Assembly (NCBI GenBank): GCA_950106755.1
Contig: OX467091.1
Location: 7,581,538 to 7,645,537 of the forward strand
Reading direction: 5' to 3'
DNA: 64,000 bases
Source: Climacium dendroides
Taxonomy: Eukaryota; Streptophyta; Bryopsida; Hypnales; Climaciaceae
The translations under genes and the position numbers were made by a program. Numbering within the stretch: the first letter of the stretch is position 1; each line of letters starts with the position of its first letter. The notes below the pieces were generated by a model, which made no database searches, had not been told where the DNA came from, and worked only from the letters and a program-made list of their open reading frames with translations. Shown piece by piece: positions 35,465 through 46,290 of this stretch.

Positions 35465-36279
35465 TACTAGGGGCTCATGCTTGCTATGCTACGCATTCAT
35501 TGTATCACATATTAGTAAAAATTTGATATATTTGAATAGAATACATGATAATGACTTCGATAAGTCTTTAAAATAATTATTTTAATTATTTTATAAAAAT
35601 ATTTCCAATCATGCATACATAGAAATCATATTTTCACACAATGTGATATTACCTGAAATAGAGTAGTAGTTTACAATCACCTTTGTAACATCACTTTTTA
35701 CAAAAGGTGATATTATAGAAATAATATAGTCGTTGCAATTGAGGTGATATTAAAGAGGATCAATATAGTGATATTATAAAGGTAGCAATTCCATTGCTTT
35801 TAATGGCTTTATACTTCTTTTGCATTTCTATGATTTTGTGCTTTTGTAAGCTTTGAGATTCTAATTTCAATTTTCTATTGCTACTACCAAATTATTTGAG
35901 AAATTTATTAGATTGAACCAATTTTGGATTTCACAACAATTAAATTGTTCACGAAGCTTTTGAGATTTACAATTTTTTCCTTTAAATTCTTTTATTTGGA
36001 TTGCCATTGTTTATAATAATTGAGTCAAATTTCTAATGCATTCTAATGTATGTGTATCTTTTACCGTATTCATCATGGCATGTATTTCATTCATCATTCA
36101 TTAAATTTCTATTTTTTATTTCAGTATATGATTATTTATAAAAAAAATTATATAAAGATTTTAGTAATTTTTATCTAAAGATTTATTGAAATTCTTGCTC
36201 TGCATTCTATCTAATACATAAAAATTATAATGAAATCCTAATGGTGAATGCGTAGCATAGCAAGCGCCAACCGCTAGTG
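35465..36279. mobile_element. 815-bp TIR element with CACTAG-type ends
   Basis: CTTGCTATGCTACGCATTCA at 35480-35499 and its perfect reverse complement at 36245-36264. The outer part is imperfect: the right end in reverse complement starts CACTAGCGGTTGGCG, the left reads TACTAGGGGCTCATG. The flanks are TAA (left) and TAC (right), so a 3-bp duplication is possible but imperfect. No coding sequence inside. Confidence 0.65.
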
Positions 36280-36780
36280 TACTTTATAAAATATTTGATT
36301 GGGATGATAATTGTTGACTTGTTGTTCTCTATAAAGATATCAACATTCTTAGAATTGAACCAATTATTTGGTATTTTTTCAATAGAATTTAGGATTGTAG
36401 AGAATTCTAAATACAATATAAAATTTTAATAGAACAAAATAGAAAGAGAACATGAAATTAAACATGATAATATTTACAATGTATTTTTGAAATTGATTTA
36501 GTATAAATAAAGTAATGAAATAATAGTACATAATTTATTATTACAACAAAAGATAAAAACATTTTTTCAAATTTATTAGTTATGGTAATGTAGAAGATTT
36601 TTTATTTTAATAAGAAAAAAATTAATTAAAAAAAATTTAAAATATAAAAGCGAGCCATTTAGGCTAATGTGGAAAGTTTTAAATGCAACAAATGAAACCC
36701 AAGATATTGTAGTATAGTACACTATGAGAACCACCCATTCTTTTAATTAAAAAGTTCTCTTTTTTGAGTTCAAACATACA
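36280..36780. other. AT-rich, no gene seen
   Basis: No ORF or repeat of note. Confidence 0.45.
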
Positions 36781-36915
36781 CAAGGGGAGTTTTTATCGGG
36801 AAGAAATGAAATGGAGCTTCGAATTTTAATTGAACCATTCCTACCTCCTAAATGGCAAACTCCATTTTTGGCATTTCATTTCAATCCTCTAGAGAAAACT
36901 CTTAAAACTCCCTTG
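36781..36915. mobile_element. 135-bp hAT-like MITE candidate
   Basis: The left end CAAGGGGAGTTTT and the right end in reverse complement CAAGGGAGTTTT are inverted. An inner GAAATGAAATG pairs as well. The 8-bp flanks are not convincingly duplicated (AACATACA, TAATACAT). Confidence 0.5.
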
Positions 36916-37708
36916 TAATACATGTACAACTATACTTTTTGAAGTTAGAGTATCTATAAAAAAAAAATTTGATAATCTATTTTATATAAATTTTAGAGAA
37001 CTAGTACAATAATCTACAAACATTTAGGTGGATGAATGGGGGAGGAATAAACTATGGTTCTTTATGCTTGGATTTATTGGCATTTCTTTGTTGTTCAAAA
37101 TTTGAATGTCTAGTCTCTAAAGGGTTAAAAGCCTACTTTGGTATTTTTTGCAAATTTAAACATGCTCTAGTGACTAAAAATTTAAATTGAAGCTTGCATG
37201 AAATTTTATGATATCTTCTAATATATATACTTTGCAATATCATCATGCTTAGATAAATGTAAAGCTTTGTTTCCTCTCATTCTAATGAATATTGCAATTA
37301 TAGTTATAAGTTTAAAAAATAAATAAAATTAAAAGCAAGCAACTACAGATATTTGGTTAATTATTTATGATGAATTTTGTTTTGTTGACAATAAAGGTAT
37401 AAATGACACATTAAGGTTTTTCTTGGACACAATCAATTTTTATATTAAAGTTGATATAAAATGAACTTTTATTGGCCACCATTTCTCCAATGAAATAATT
37501 TACAAAGCCAATGCCATGACATTAGGTCACAAAGATACATGTCATTACCCATCACTATTGTCCCTTTTTCAATTAAGTTTTGTATCTATCCTTGTTCAAG
37601 ATTTGTAGACTAGAATGTTGGACATGTGCACATAGAGGAGGTAATTAGAAGAGGGACCTTGAGAGGGACAATAATGGACATGCTTAATTACCTTACTCAT
37701 ATCTTACT

Positions 37709-37911
37709 TGTTACAACCAAGTCATAATAGCTAAACTAAAGGATAGTTGCAAGTGATTAGAGTTCCATGGTAGGCGACTATCTCCTTTAAAGCCTAGTGA
37801 AGGAGGCATTGTCCCCCATGCAACATACTATCAATACAAGGAACTGTTGTCATTATGATTTCTCTCACTCTCCATAGCTTCTATGCATGACTATGTATTG
37901 TAGTTGATTCA
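37709..37911 (+). repeat. Chromovirus 5' LTR
   Basis: About 203 bp. It shares GTTGCAAGTG, TAGTGARGGAGGCATTGTCC, CCATAGCTTCTATRCATGA and TGTATTGTAGTTG with the right LTR. The 3' limit is uncertain because similarity fades after GTAGTTGATTCA. Confidence 0.75.
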
Positions 37912-38999
37912 TATTAAGCACGATTTCTAACATTATGTTGTGTCCTTGATTGTCCACACTCACCACACCACAAAGTGTTTGATTGCATGGATTTTAGGTA
38001 CACAAATTATCAACTATGACAATTTATCACTCTTTGTTGAATGAATGCTTCGGAGTAAGGTGGTGCAATTGATGATTATATTAAGATCGAATATATTTTA
38101 TTTATAATGTATCAAAAGTGTTGTCTACTATTTGCTTCCTTAATCCATGTTCATTGTTGCAATTACTTCACTTTTCTTTCCAACTATAGACCGGTACTCT
38201 ACATGGGTGCATGAACTATCATCGGACAATGTTCATAGGCATGGCTAAACTTCTATCAAAACTATGTGACTGTTACTAGAAATTATGTGAATAAGGAATT
38301 ATGAGACATGACATCCAAAATGGATTTAAACCTTTGAGCCCTAAGTCTTAAGCTTAATTTTCAGCATTGATTCATCGAGACGTATTTATTTTAGGATATA
38401 CTATCTTATTTTTGCAAATATACAAGATCAAACTCTATAGCATTTGGCAATGGCTTTGATGATCAAACTCTATAGCATTCTCACAATTTTTAGTCAATAC
38501 TTTTAATGAGACCTTTATCTATCATGTGAAGATGGATAATTATCCAATTGATCTCGAAGAAAATATTTTTTTAAAGTTTCAAGGACTATTTCATCTTTGA
38601 ATAACAAACTAAAGCAAACTCCTAGGTTTTGATTCTAGCCCTTGTTCTATATGTTGTTGGCAATGGCTTTGATGATCCTAAGCAAAAGAACCAAGAGGTG
38701 TGACATTGTGGCATGTTTTGGACTAAAAATTGAAAATTACGAATTACGACCTCATCGTAATAAGCCAGTTTGGGCTCAATTAAAGCTCTTGGAATATTAT
38801 TGGAATAATTGACCAAATATTCATATGGGTCAACAAAAGTCAGCTACAGACGCGGGGTTGTCATTGTGAGAAGGATGGGATTTGAATTTGCTGCATTCAT
38901 CTAGCTTTACATTCAATTGGTATTCTAGACAACAATTTCACATATTGTGCAGCAAATTTTGAAATGAGCATTGGTACCTCCATCACTCATGTCTCCTTT

Positions 39000-40400
39000 G
39001 CCGGTGGGATAGAAAATGGGTTGAGCTCCCCATAGGATGGACAAATATCGTGATGAAGACTTTGATGGCCAAGAATAAAAGGTAGGGGAGCTGAGAAATT
39101 TTCAGGCAAGAAGGGCACAAAGGTGTACAAGTGGTTTGCTTAGCTTTGTCTCGTATTTTGGGGTAAGTCACACACCTATTGTTGTGATGAGGATAAAGTT
39201 GCTTTTGCACTCTCTTATATGGCTAAGGTAACACATAATTAGGCAATGTTGATTCTCCAAGCTCTAGACAAAAGGCGCCATTATGAGCTATTGGTTGATT
39301 ATGACCATTTTAGGCAAGTGGTTATTGCCATTTATGGTGATGTGGATCAAAGAGTAATGCAAAAGATTGCCTTCGAAAGATAAAGCAAAGGATTGGTGGC
39401 CACATATATCTCAATGTTTTATTAGCGAGCATGCAACACAAGTTGATTAGAATGAATCAAGCTTGGTGGCACGTTTTGGGGGAGGGTTCAAAGATAAAGT
39501 TATAGATTTAATAGCCATGGCGAAAACCTAGCTATGCGGACTTCAGGAATAGATGGCAATGGCTTCACAAATTAATGAGCAATTATGGTTATGGCGCTAA
39601 AATCGATGTCTTCCAATCTCCTCTTCCAATTCAAGGGATCATGATGGACAATTCCAAGCCACCTTGGGAACCTTAAGACCTACTCTGATGGAACTTGATG
39701 CGATCCGTAGAACAATAGTGTTGGCAAAAAACACCACCAAACATCTGGAATATCAACGACAAAGAAAGTGTTAGGGTTGTGGGAAGTCAACGCACAAGCA
39801 AAGTGTCTGGCCAATCCCTCCAAACATTGTTACTTGCAAATTTAAGAGAAGAAGAGACTAGTGAATGAAGAAAAGATGGGGCCTAGGACTGAAGGTGTTG
39901 AGTCAGTACTTGGGTGTACTTTAGACTGCATTTGTTACAACTCCACAATGGAAAATGATCAAGGAGTGCGAGGAATCTCATGAGCACCTAAATGGGATTG
40001 TTGTCCCATTATATTTGCATGCCACCATCGATCTTGAAGCGAATATGATGTTAAATGCCTGAATCAATTCTATGGCAACAATTATCCTTATTGACTTTGG
40101 GGTTATTAGGATGTTTATGCACCTACATTTGCACAGGAATGCAGGGGAGAGATAAAGTCTAAGGTGATTTTATGGGAGGTTTGGAACATTGATGACCAGA
40201 TGATCAATTTGGGAGTCATCACCCATGAAGCTACGGTTGAATTGGGAGTGGGGGACCACTGAGAATTATTGGTGTCCGATATTACAAATACGGGGTGCTA
40301 TCCCTGTATTCTAGGAATACCATGGCTTGTATGCCATGATCCAACCATTTGGTGGTCCCAGAAAGAAGTTATGTTTGAGTCGGCATATTGTTAGGAAGCT
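39000..40400 (+). pseudogene. Chromovirus gag and protease remnants
   Basis: Gag is barely readable. The protease region shows an IDFGVIRMFM block (IDSGAT-type motif with Asp kept, the Gly-Ala part altered) near 40090, and YPCILGIPWLVCHDPTIWW near 40300. The latter is the ILGMPWL-type segment of gypsy proteases. Stops are frequent. Confidence 0.65.
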
Positions 40401-40947
40401 TGCCTATTACAGTTGTCAGAGGCCTATGAAGCAACAATGAATTGCAACAAGGAAGGTTGTGGAAACTTGCTAGAGACAAGGAAGGTGACAACCGACTTGA
40501 TTTCTAGTAGATCATCCTTGAATCAACCCAAGGGAGTAGACAAGGATGCCTACAACCAAGAGACCCTTGAGGAATCAAGGTTGGTCCACCAAGGCGGACC
40601 ACACGAGATGCTAAGTAGAGTTGCCTTGACTGCACCAAAACATACAATGGTGTTAGCAACAAATTTTCACCTCTCCACAAAGGGGGCCCAAATATATGCA
40701 CTAAAAGTGTTAGAATTGACCAAGAAAAGAATTGATGAGTAGATCCCAATAGTGCATGAAGATTTGCACAAAATTTTTAGTGAGGAAGCATTCAATGAGT
40801 TTCCAAACCATGGGGTATCGGATATGAAGATTGATTTCAAAAAAGGACAGGAGTTGTGCAATACCAATTTACAACCCATGTTCCAATGGAGTTGGAAGAG
40901 CTTTGGCAATATTTTGAGGAAAATTTGGAAAAAGGTTAGATTAGGCT

Positions 40948-41163
40948 CACTAGAAGAAACCCGCGTTTTAGGTGACGTTTTGTAATTTTTTCAGACGGAT
41001 TTTAGGTGACGTCGGAAAAAACAACTTGTTTTTTTTTGTGTCTAAAATAACATCTGGATGTTATATTAGACACAAAAAAAAACAAGTTGTTTTTTCCGAC
41101 ATCACCTAAAATCCATCTGAAAAAATTACAAAATGTCACCTAAAACGCGGGTTTCTTCTAGTG
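40948..41163. mobile_element. CACTA palindromic MITE (216 bp)
   Basis: Starts CACTAGAAGAAACCCGCG and ends with its exact reverse complement. The whole element is nearly one palindrome. The 3-bp duplication GCT is exact (40945-40947 and 41164-41166), as expected for CACTA elements. It lies between the protease and reverse transcriptase parts of the chromovirus. Confidence 0.92.
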
Positions 41164-42300
41164 GCTGTCCAAATCTCCCATAGACTACGTAATCTGAATG
41201 AAGTCATTGTAAAAAATTGGTTTTTGTTATCCTTGATTCTTGAACTTACTAATCAATTAATGGGTGCTAAAATCTTCACAAAATTGGAAGTAAGACAAGC
41301 CTACTACCACGTACGGATGGCTTGTGGCCATGAGTACAAGACAATTTTTAAGACTTGTTATGGCCTTTTTGAATATTTAGTAATGTTGTTTGGATGAACT
41401 AATATGCTGGCCCAATTTTAAGCCCACATACAAAATATTTTCAATGACCTCCTAGATATTTCTGTAGTGAATTATTTGGATGATATACTCATTTTTTCAA
41501 AAAAATTGGAAGAACACCAATTAATAGTATGAGAGGTTTTCCAATGACAACAATAATATGGCCTCTATGTCAAGGCATCCAAGTGTCAATTTCATAGGAG
41601 CTCTGTGGAATTTTTAGGAATGATTGTTTTCAAGAAGGGATTTGAGATGTGCCAAGATAAACTTTAGTCTAATTAAGAATAGTCCATTCCAAAGACAATT
41701 AAAGAAATCTAGGCATTTTTAGGATTTGCAAATTTTACTATTGATTTATTCATGACTATTCAAGAATAGGAGGCTCCCTTAAGCATTAATCCACAAGGAT
41801 CAATGGTTTGAATGGACTCTTCTAGCATAAGAGGCTTTTGAAGAACTTTGGTCTTGGTTCCTTCAAACGCTACTATTAATTCATTATAATTTTGAAAGAG
41901 CCTTCATGGTGGAAACCGATGCCTTGAATACCGCTACAAGAGGCAACAAGCAGAGGATGGGATCTATACCCTTGTACTTACAGAAGCTCAAAATGTCCCA
42001 ATAGAGCAAAATTATGATATTTATAATAAAGAGTTGTTGGGTATTGTTTTGGCTTTCTAGAACTAGCGTGTTTATCTTTAAAGATTGCCGCACTAAGTCT
42101 AGGTAATTTTGATTACAAAAACTTTGAGCAATTTTTAACTACAAAGCAACTCAATCAACGGAAAGCCCAATGGTCCAAGCTACTCTTGGCACTCAATTTT
42201 GTCATTCAACATTGTCCAAAGCCGTGAAATGGACAAGTAGATATGCTCTCCAAATGGATGGAGATTGCAAAGGGTCGTGACAGAACTTTAAGACCACTAT
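41164..42300 (+). pseudogene. Chromovirus reverse transcriptase and RNase H
   Basis: RT: LNEVIVKNW, AKIFTKLEVRQAYYHVRM, then FKTCYGLFEYLVMLFG to a stop. After a break comes the catalytic YLDDILIFS (about 41473). The thumb (VEFLGMIV) and the RNase H region follow with many stops and shifts. It once made cDNA and removed the RNA template. Inactive. Confidence 0.85.
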
Positions 42301-42479
42301 TAAGGTTAGCTTTATTAGAATCATGCGAGACAGTTTGAAACAACACAAATTGTTGAACATATCAAGTTAGCCACCGCCAAAGATTCAACACTAGAATTGA
42401 ATTTGGCATTTTTTATGAATAGGCCCGATCGGGTCCCTTTGAGCATCTGTCAGTGATTTCAAGCCTATCGTTCAATGAT

Positions 42480-43045
42480 GAAGTTCTTTGTTTTTGTGAT
42501 GTGATAGCGGTGCCAAACAATGAAGAATTGCAATGACAAATATTGTGATTCCAACATGATGCCCCAACGGTAGGCCATCTGAGGTGGGCAAAAACTCTCA
42601 ATTTTGTGGCTAGAAATTTTTATTGGCCAACCTTGTGTTGATATGTCTACCATTGTGTTGATGGATGCGACCTATGCCAACATTCCAAGTCCATACATCA
42701 TGCCCAATATGGCTTATTGCAACTAATTCCAACGACTGAGGCACCTTGGAAATGGGTGTCAATTGATTTTATTGTGAAATTATTGAATAGCAGGGACTTT
42801 AAATCAATTATGGTGCTTGTGGATAAGAATTCAAAGCTAATACACTTCATTCCAACAAATGAGACAATTGATTTTAATGGACACTAGAAGAAACCCGCGT
42901 TTAACTTGACGGACTTATACGAGCTCTTCCTCATCCAACATTTTCTATCAACTTTTCACCCACAATTGGATGGACAAACCAAAAGAGTTAATCAAGTACA
43001 GGAACAAATTTTAAGAATGTTCATTACTAGATGGTAAGATGATAA
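42480..43045 (+). pseudogene. Chromovirus integrase, first part
   Basis: The HHCC zinc module is visible (HDAPTVGHLRW, then CVDGCDLCQHSKS). The start of the catalytic core follows (WVSIDFIVKLL, VDKNSKLIHFIPTNE). It breaks off at a CACTA-end scar at 42882. The downstream FLSTFHPQLDGQTKRVNQ comes from much later in the core, so the middle of the core, with its second catalytic Asp, is missing. Confidence 0.8.
42882..42912 (+). mobile_element. Single-ended CACTA terminus (scar)
   Basis: CACTAGAAGAAACCCGCGTT matches the first 20 bases of the complete MITE at 40948 but has no partner end nearby. It sits exactly where the integrase core sequence is missing. Confidence 0.7.
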
Positions 43046-43283
43046 CACTAATAGAATCTCTTGTTTATCTAGACATGAGTTGACTAACTTGATGCTGTTT
43101 ACTTGGACGTTCAATGTAACAACCCCATGTTTTTATGTCATTGAAGATGTTACAATGAACGTTAATGAATGTCAATGTTGACATAATATTGACATAAAAC
43201 ATGGGGTTGTTACATTGAACGTTTAGGTAAATAGCGTCAAGTTAAACAACTCATGTTTAGATAAACAAGAGATTCTACTAGTG
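43046..43283. mobile_element. CACTA palindromic MITE (238 bp)
   Basis: CACTAATAGAATCTCTTG on the left, CAAGAGATTCTACTAGTG on the right. The arms pair again at AACAACCCCATGTTTT and AAAACATGGGGTTGTT. The exact duplication TAA lies at 43043-43045 and 43284-43286. It is inserted in the chromovirus integrase. Confidence 0.9.
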
Positions 43284-43926
43284 TAAATTAGACCTACTTT
43301 CCATAGTTGAATTTGCTCACAATAATGCACTTCACTTGGCCATAGGATTCTCTCTATTCTATTCTATCTATGGATATCATCCTATATTATTGTTTACATT
43401 CAACGCCTACCAATTCGACTGTTTTGGTAGTTGAAGAGAGAGAGAGTTCGGCACTTGCAAGAAGTACATGAGGAAATTAAGACAATGATCAAGATCATCA
43501 AGGCAGGCCAAGAGAAATTACAATCGAGCTTGTCAACTACAACCAAGTTTTCAAGTCGGGGACAAGGTACTCTTTTGTCATGATTATATAACTACCATAG
43601 GGGCATCCAAAAAGCTAGCTTCGAAATTTTTGGATCCATTTTTTATCACATATAAAATATCAGAGTTAGTGTATCAACTCAAGCTTCCAAGAACACTCTG
43701 CATTTATGATGTCTTCTATGTATCCCTCCTTAAGAAATATCAGCAAGATACAATTCTAGGTCAATGGCAGAAACCACCACCATCGATTATAACCTTGGAG
43801 GGAGATATGGAATGGAAGGTGTGCCAAATTTTGGATTCCCAATTAAGTGGTTGTTGGAAAAAGCTCCACTATCTCATTTTATGGAAGGACTATGGACCAG
43901 AAAAGAACTTTTGGGAACCAATATGA
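43284..43926 (+). pseudogene. Chromovirus integrase C-terminus and chromodomain
   Basis: The frame at 43630-43926 is open and recognisable: GPF-type DPFFITYKI, YQLKLP, DVFYVSLLKKY, then the chromodomain with MEWKVCQILDSQ, HYLILWKDYGPEKNFWEP. Chromodomains of chromoviruses bind histone marks and steer integration. The aromatic cage positions appear kept (W at the start, LILWKDY, FWEP). Confidence 0.85.
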
Positions 43927-44067
43927 AATTTGCAAAATAAACTTGTTGTGTTCAAGGAATTTTACTAGCTCCATCTATATGCAATGGAACCAACCTTATG
44001 CGGTGTTAATTCCAATTCCCAAGGGGATAATAAGCAAAATAAACATTTGGACTTACAAAGGGGATAA

Positions 44068-44529
44068 TGTTACAATCAAGTTGTAACAATTGGACTAAAA
44101 GACGGTTGCAAGTGGTTAGGGTTCCAAGGTAGGTGGCTATTTCCTTTAAATCCTAGTGAGGGAGGCATTGTCCCTCACCCAACATATTAATGCCACATTT
44201 AACTACTTCTGGACTATTCATTGAATCTGGACTATTCACTGAATTCAAAACATCGGGAGATCTCCCGATGTTTGTATAAATTGGGAGATCTTTTGATGTT
44301 GGTATAGATCTCTTGATGTTTTAAATTGATCCCCCGATGAAAATTTAGATCCCCTAATGTTTTGGATAAATCCTTTGATACATCTCCCAATGACCATTAT
44401 GAATTCTGGACTTTCAAAAGTCCAGAAGTAGTTAAATGTATCATATTATCAAAACAAGGAACTATTTGTGATTATGGTTTCTCTTACTTTCCATAGCTTC
44501 TATACATGATGGTGTATTGTAGTTGTTTA
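44068..44529 (+). repeat. Chromovirus 3' LTR, split by a MITE
   Basis: Matches the 5' LTR before and after the inserted 44190-44441 element. A primer-binding-like TTGGTAGCAAGC lies at 44561, so the LTR could extend to about 44559. Confidence 0.75.
44190..44441. mobile_element. ~250-bp TIR element in the chromovirus LTR
   Basis: ACATTTAACTACTTCTGGAC on the left and GTCCAGAAGTAGTTAAATGT on the right are exact inverted copies. CATATTA occurs on both sides (44183-44189 and 44442-44448), and the other LTR has a single related site, so a 7-8-bp duplication is likely (hAT-like). The interior has repeated inverted CATCGGGAGATC/GATCTCCCGATG words. Confidence 0.8.
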
Positions 44530-44744
44530 ACCTTGATGAACTTATTCTAGTGCCTTGCATTTGGTAGCAAGCTAAAAAGTTTGGTGCATCATTGGTTTTG
44601 ATATTGAACTCCGAAAGACCAATAGTCAAATTGGAGTGTCGACAACATCTTGATTCATGAGTGCAATTCCTGACATTATTATATGTGAAGGTTTGATTCA
44701 ACACTTAGGTGCCGAAATTGAATTACCACATTTATTTAGATTCT

Positions 44745-45475
44745 CAAGGATTCATGTCATGTCACTTTGTATCATTTACAAAGTGACATGTGGCACTTTT
44801 TTACAAAAAAAACGACTTAGTTTATACCAAATCTAACCTTTACATACTAGAATATCTATGAAAACAAGTTGGAGTGAATGGCATGTCTAAGATGGTTGCC
44901 TCATATTCTTAGAGGTTCATGTCACCCTATAGCATTCACAAGGTGATAAGTAACACTTTTTTACAAAAAAATGATGTAATTTATGCCAAATTTGACCTTC
45001 ACACAAGGTATCCATGAAAAACAAGTTGGAATGAATGGCACATCTAAAATGGCTACTTCAAATTCTTAGGGGTTCACGTCACCTTATCCATGAAAAACAA
45101 GTTGGAATGAATGGCACATCTAAGATGGCTACTTCAAATTCTTAGAGGTTCACGTCACCTTGCACTCTTCGCAAGGTAACATGTGGTACTATTTTTTTAC
45201 AAAAAATGACTTAATTTATGTGGAATCTGACCTTCACATAGGGTATCCATGAAAGACAAGTTGGAGTGAATGGCACGTCGATGATGGTTGCCTCAAATTT
45301 CTAGGGGTTCATGTCACCTTGCACCATTCACAAGGTGACATGTGGCACTTTGTTTAAAAAAATGACTTAATTTATTTATGCGGAATCTGACCTTCACGTA
45401 GGGTATCCATATTATGAAAACAAGATGGAGTGATTGGCACGTCCCAGATGATGGTTGCCTCGGACTTCCGCCCCC
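44745..45475. repeat. Tandem array, ~157-165-bp unit
   Basis: Four to five units each carry GGTTCATGTCACCTTG, a CAAGGTGACATGTGGCAC complement that makes a hairpin, TGACTTAATTTATG, CTGACCTTCACAYAGGGTATCC and ACAAGTTGGARTGAATGGCA. Starts fall near 44747, 44914, 45071, 45147 and 45306. The unit between 45071 and 45147 is truncated to 76 bp. Confidence 0.85.
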
Positions 45476-45486
45476 GGTGGATACAA

Positions 45487-45743
45487 TTATTCCAACAGAT
45501 CAGCAGCTTTCGTCATGCAAGCATTCGGGCACACGGCCTGACTGAGCTTGTGAGCTCCAGAGCTACCTGAGTTGACAATGCTCATGACTTTGTCACGGCC
45601 ACCATCAGTTGCAGAGACAGAAAATGGGTGATTTAATGTGACAACCCCTCTTTCATCTTCCCAAGAACCAGCTTGGCCAATAAATTTCCACAGCCTTCCG
45701 CTTGGCTGGAGTGACTTTTTCAACGAAAGATGCATAGGGAACT
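45487..45743 (-). CDS. Terminal exon of an unidentified minus-strand gene
   Basis: Reading leftwards, ATTACAG (acceptor, 45744-45750) precedes an exon giving FPMHLSLKKSLQPSGRLWKF, GSWEDERGVVTLNHPFSV, ATDGGRDKV, SGSSGAHKLSQAVCPNAC, then MTKAADLLE and a TAA at 45487. The composition is protein-like and soluble, with two Cys near the end. I recognise the style of a conserved plant protein but not the family. It may be plastid-targeted if the 48127 exon belongs to it. The acceptor and open frame support an exon. Upstream exons are not established. Confidence 0.55.
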
Positions 45744-45859
45744 CTGTAATTCATATCTTTAGAATCGAGCATGAGCTGCCATGATGCCACGGCCCATAAC
45801 ACGCGGTAACTCAACGAATTCCTTAATCCTATGTGATCCAGATTGAAGAGTCATTAGAC

Positions 45860-46290
45860 TGGATTTCTCAACGTCCTCTGGGTTGTTCTGGTATCTTCTA
45901 GAACTGCATTTACGTACGCATAATTCTTATTCAGAACAGGGATTGTAAGAGTCGTGGAGGTTCTGAATTTACACTCTAAGTTATGTTCAGAACAGTCATT
46001 AGACTTCCACACACTCAGGTCTGGATTTCTCAAAGTCTCGGAGTGGGTTGTTCTGGTACCTTCTAGAACTGCGTTTAGAATACGCATAGTTCTTATTCAG
46101 AACAGGGATTGTAAGAGTCGTGGAAGTTCGGAATTTACACTCTAAGTTATGTCCAGAACAGTCATCACACTTCCACACACTCAGATCTGGATTTCTCAAC
46201 GTCTCTGGGTTGTTCTGGTATCATCTGGAACTGCATTTACGCGTAGTTCTTGTTCAGAACAGGGATTGTATGAGTCTTGGAAGGTCGACT
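45860..46290. repeat. Tandem array, ~166-bp unit
   Basis: About 2.6 copies. Each has TCTGGATTTCTCAACGTC, GGGTTGTTCTGGTA, TAGAACTGC, ATTCAGAACAGGGATTG, AAGAGTCGTGGA and TTACACTCTAAGTTATGT. If the gene at 45487 extends rightwards, this lies in its last intron. Confidence 0.85.

Larger units (their letters stand above)
37709..44529 (+). mobile_element. Decayed Ty3/gypsy chromovirus
   Basis: Related LTR-like ends at 37709-37911 and 44068-44529 (the latter contains a MITE), both starting TGTTACAAYCAAGT. The interior has gag remnants, protease, reverse transcriptase, RNase H, integrase and a C-terminal chromodomain in the gypsy order. ACAAAGGGGATAA before the right LTR is a plausible polypurine tract. 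Many stops and frameshifts occur, and three CACTA-type MITE copies or scars break it. No target duplication could be found at the outer ends. Confidence 0.85.
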
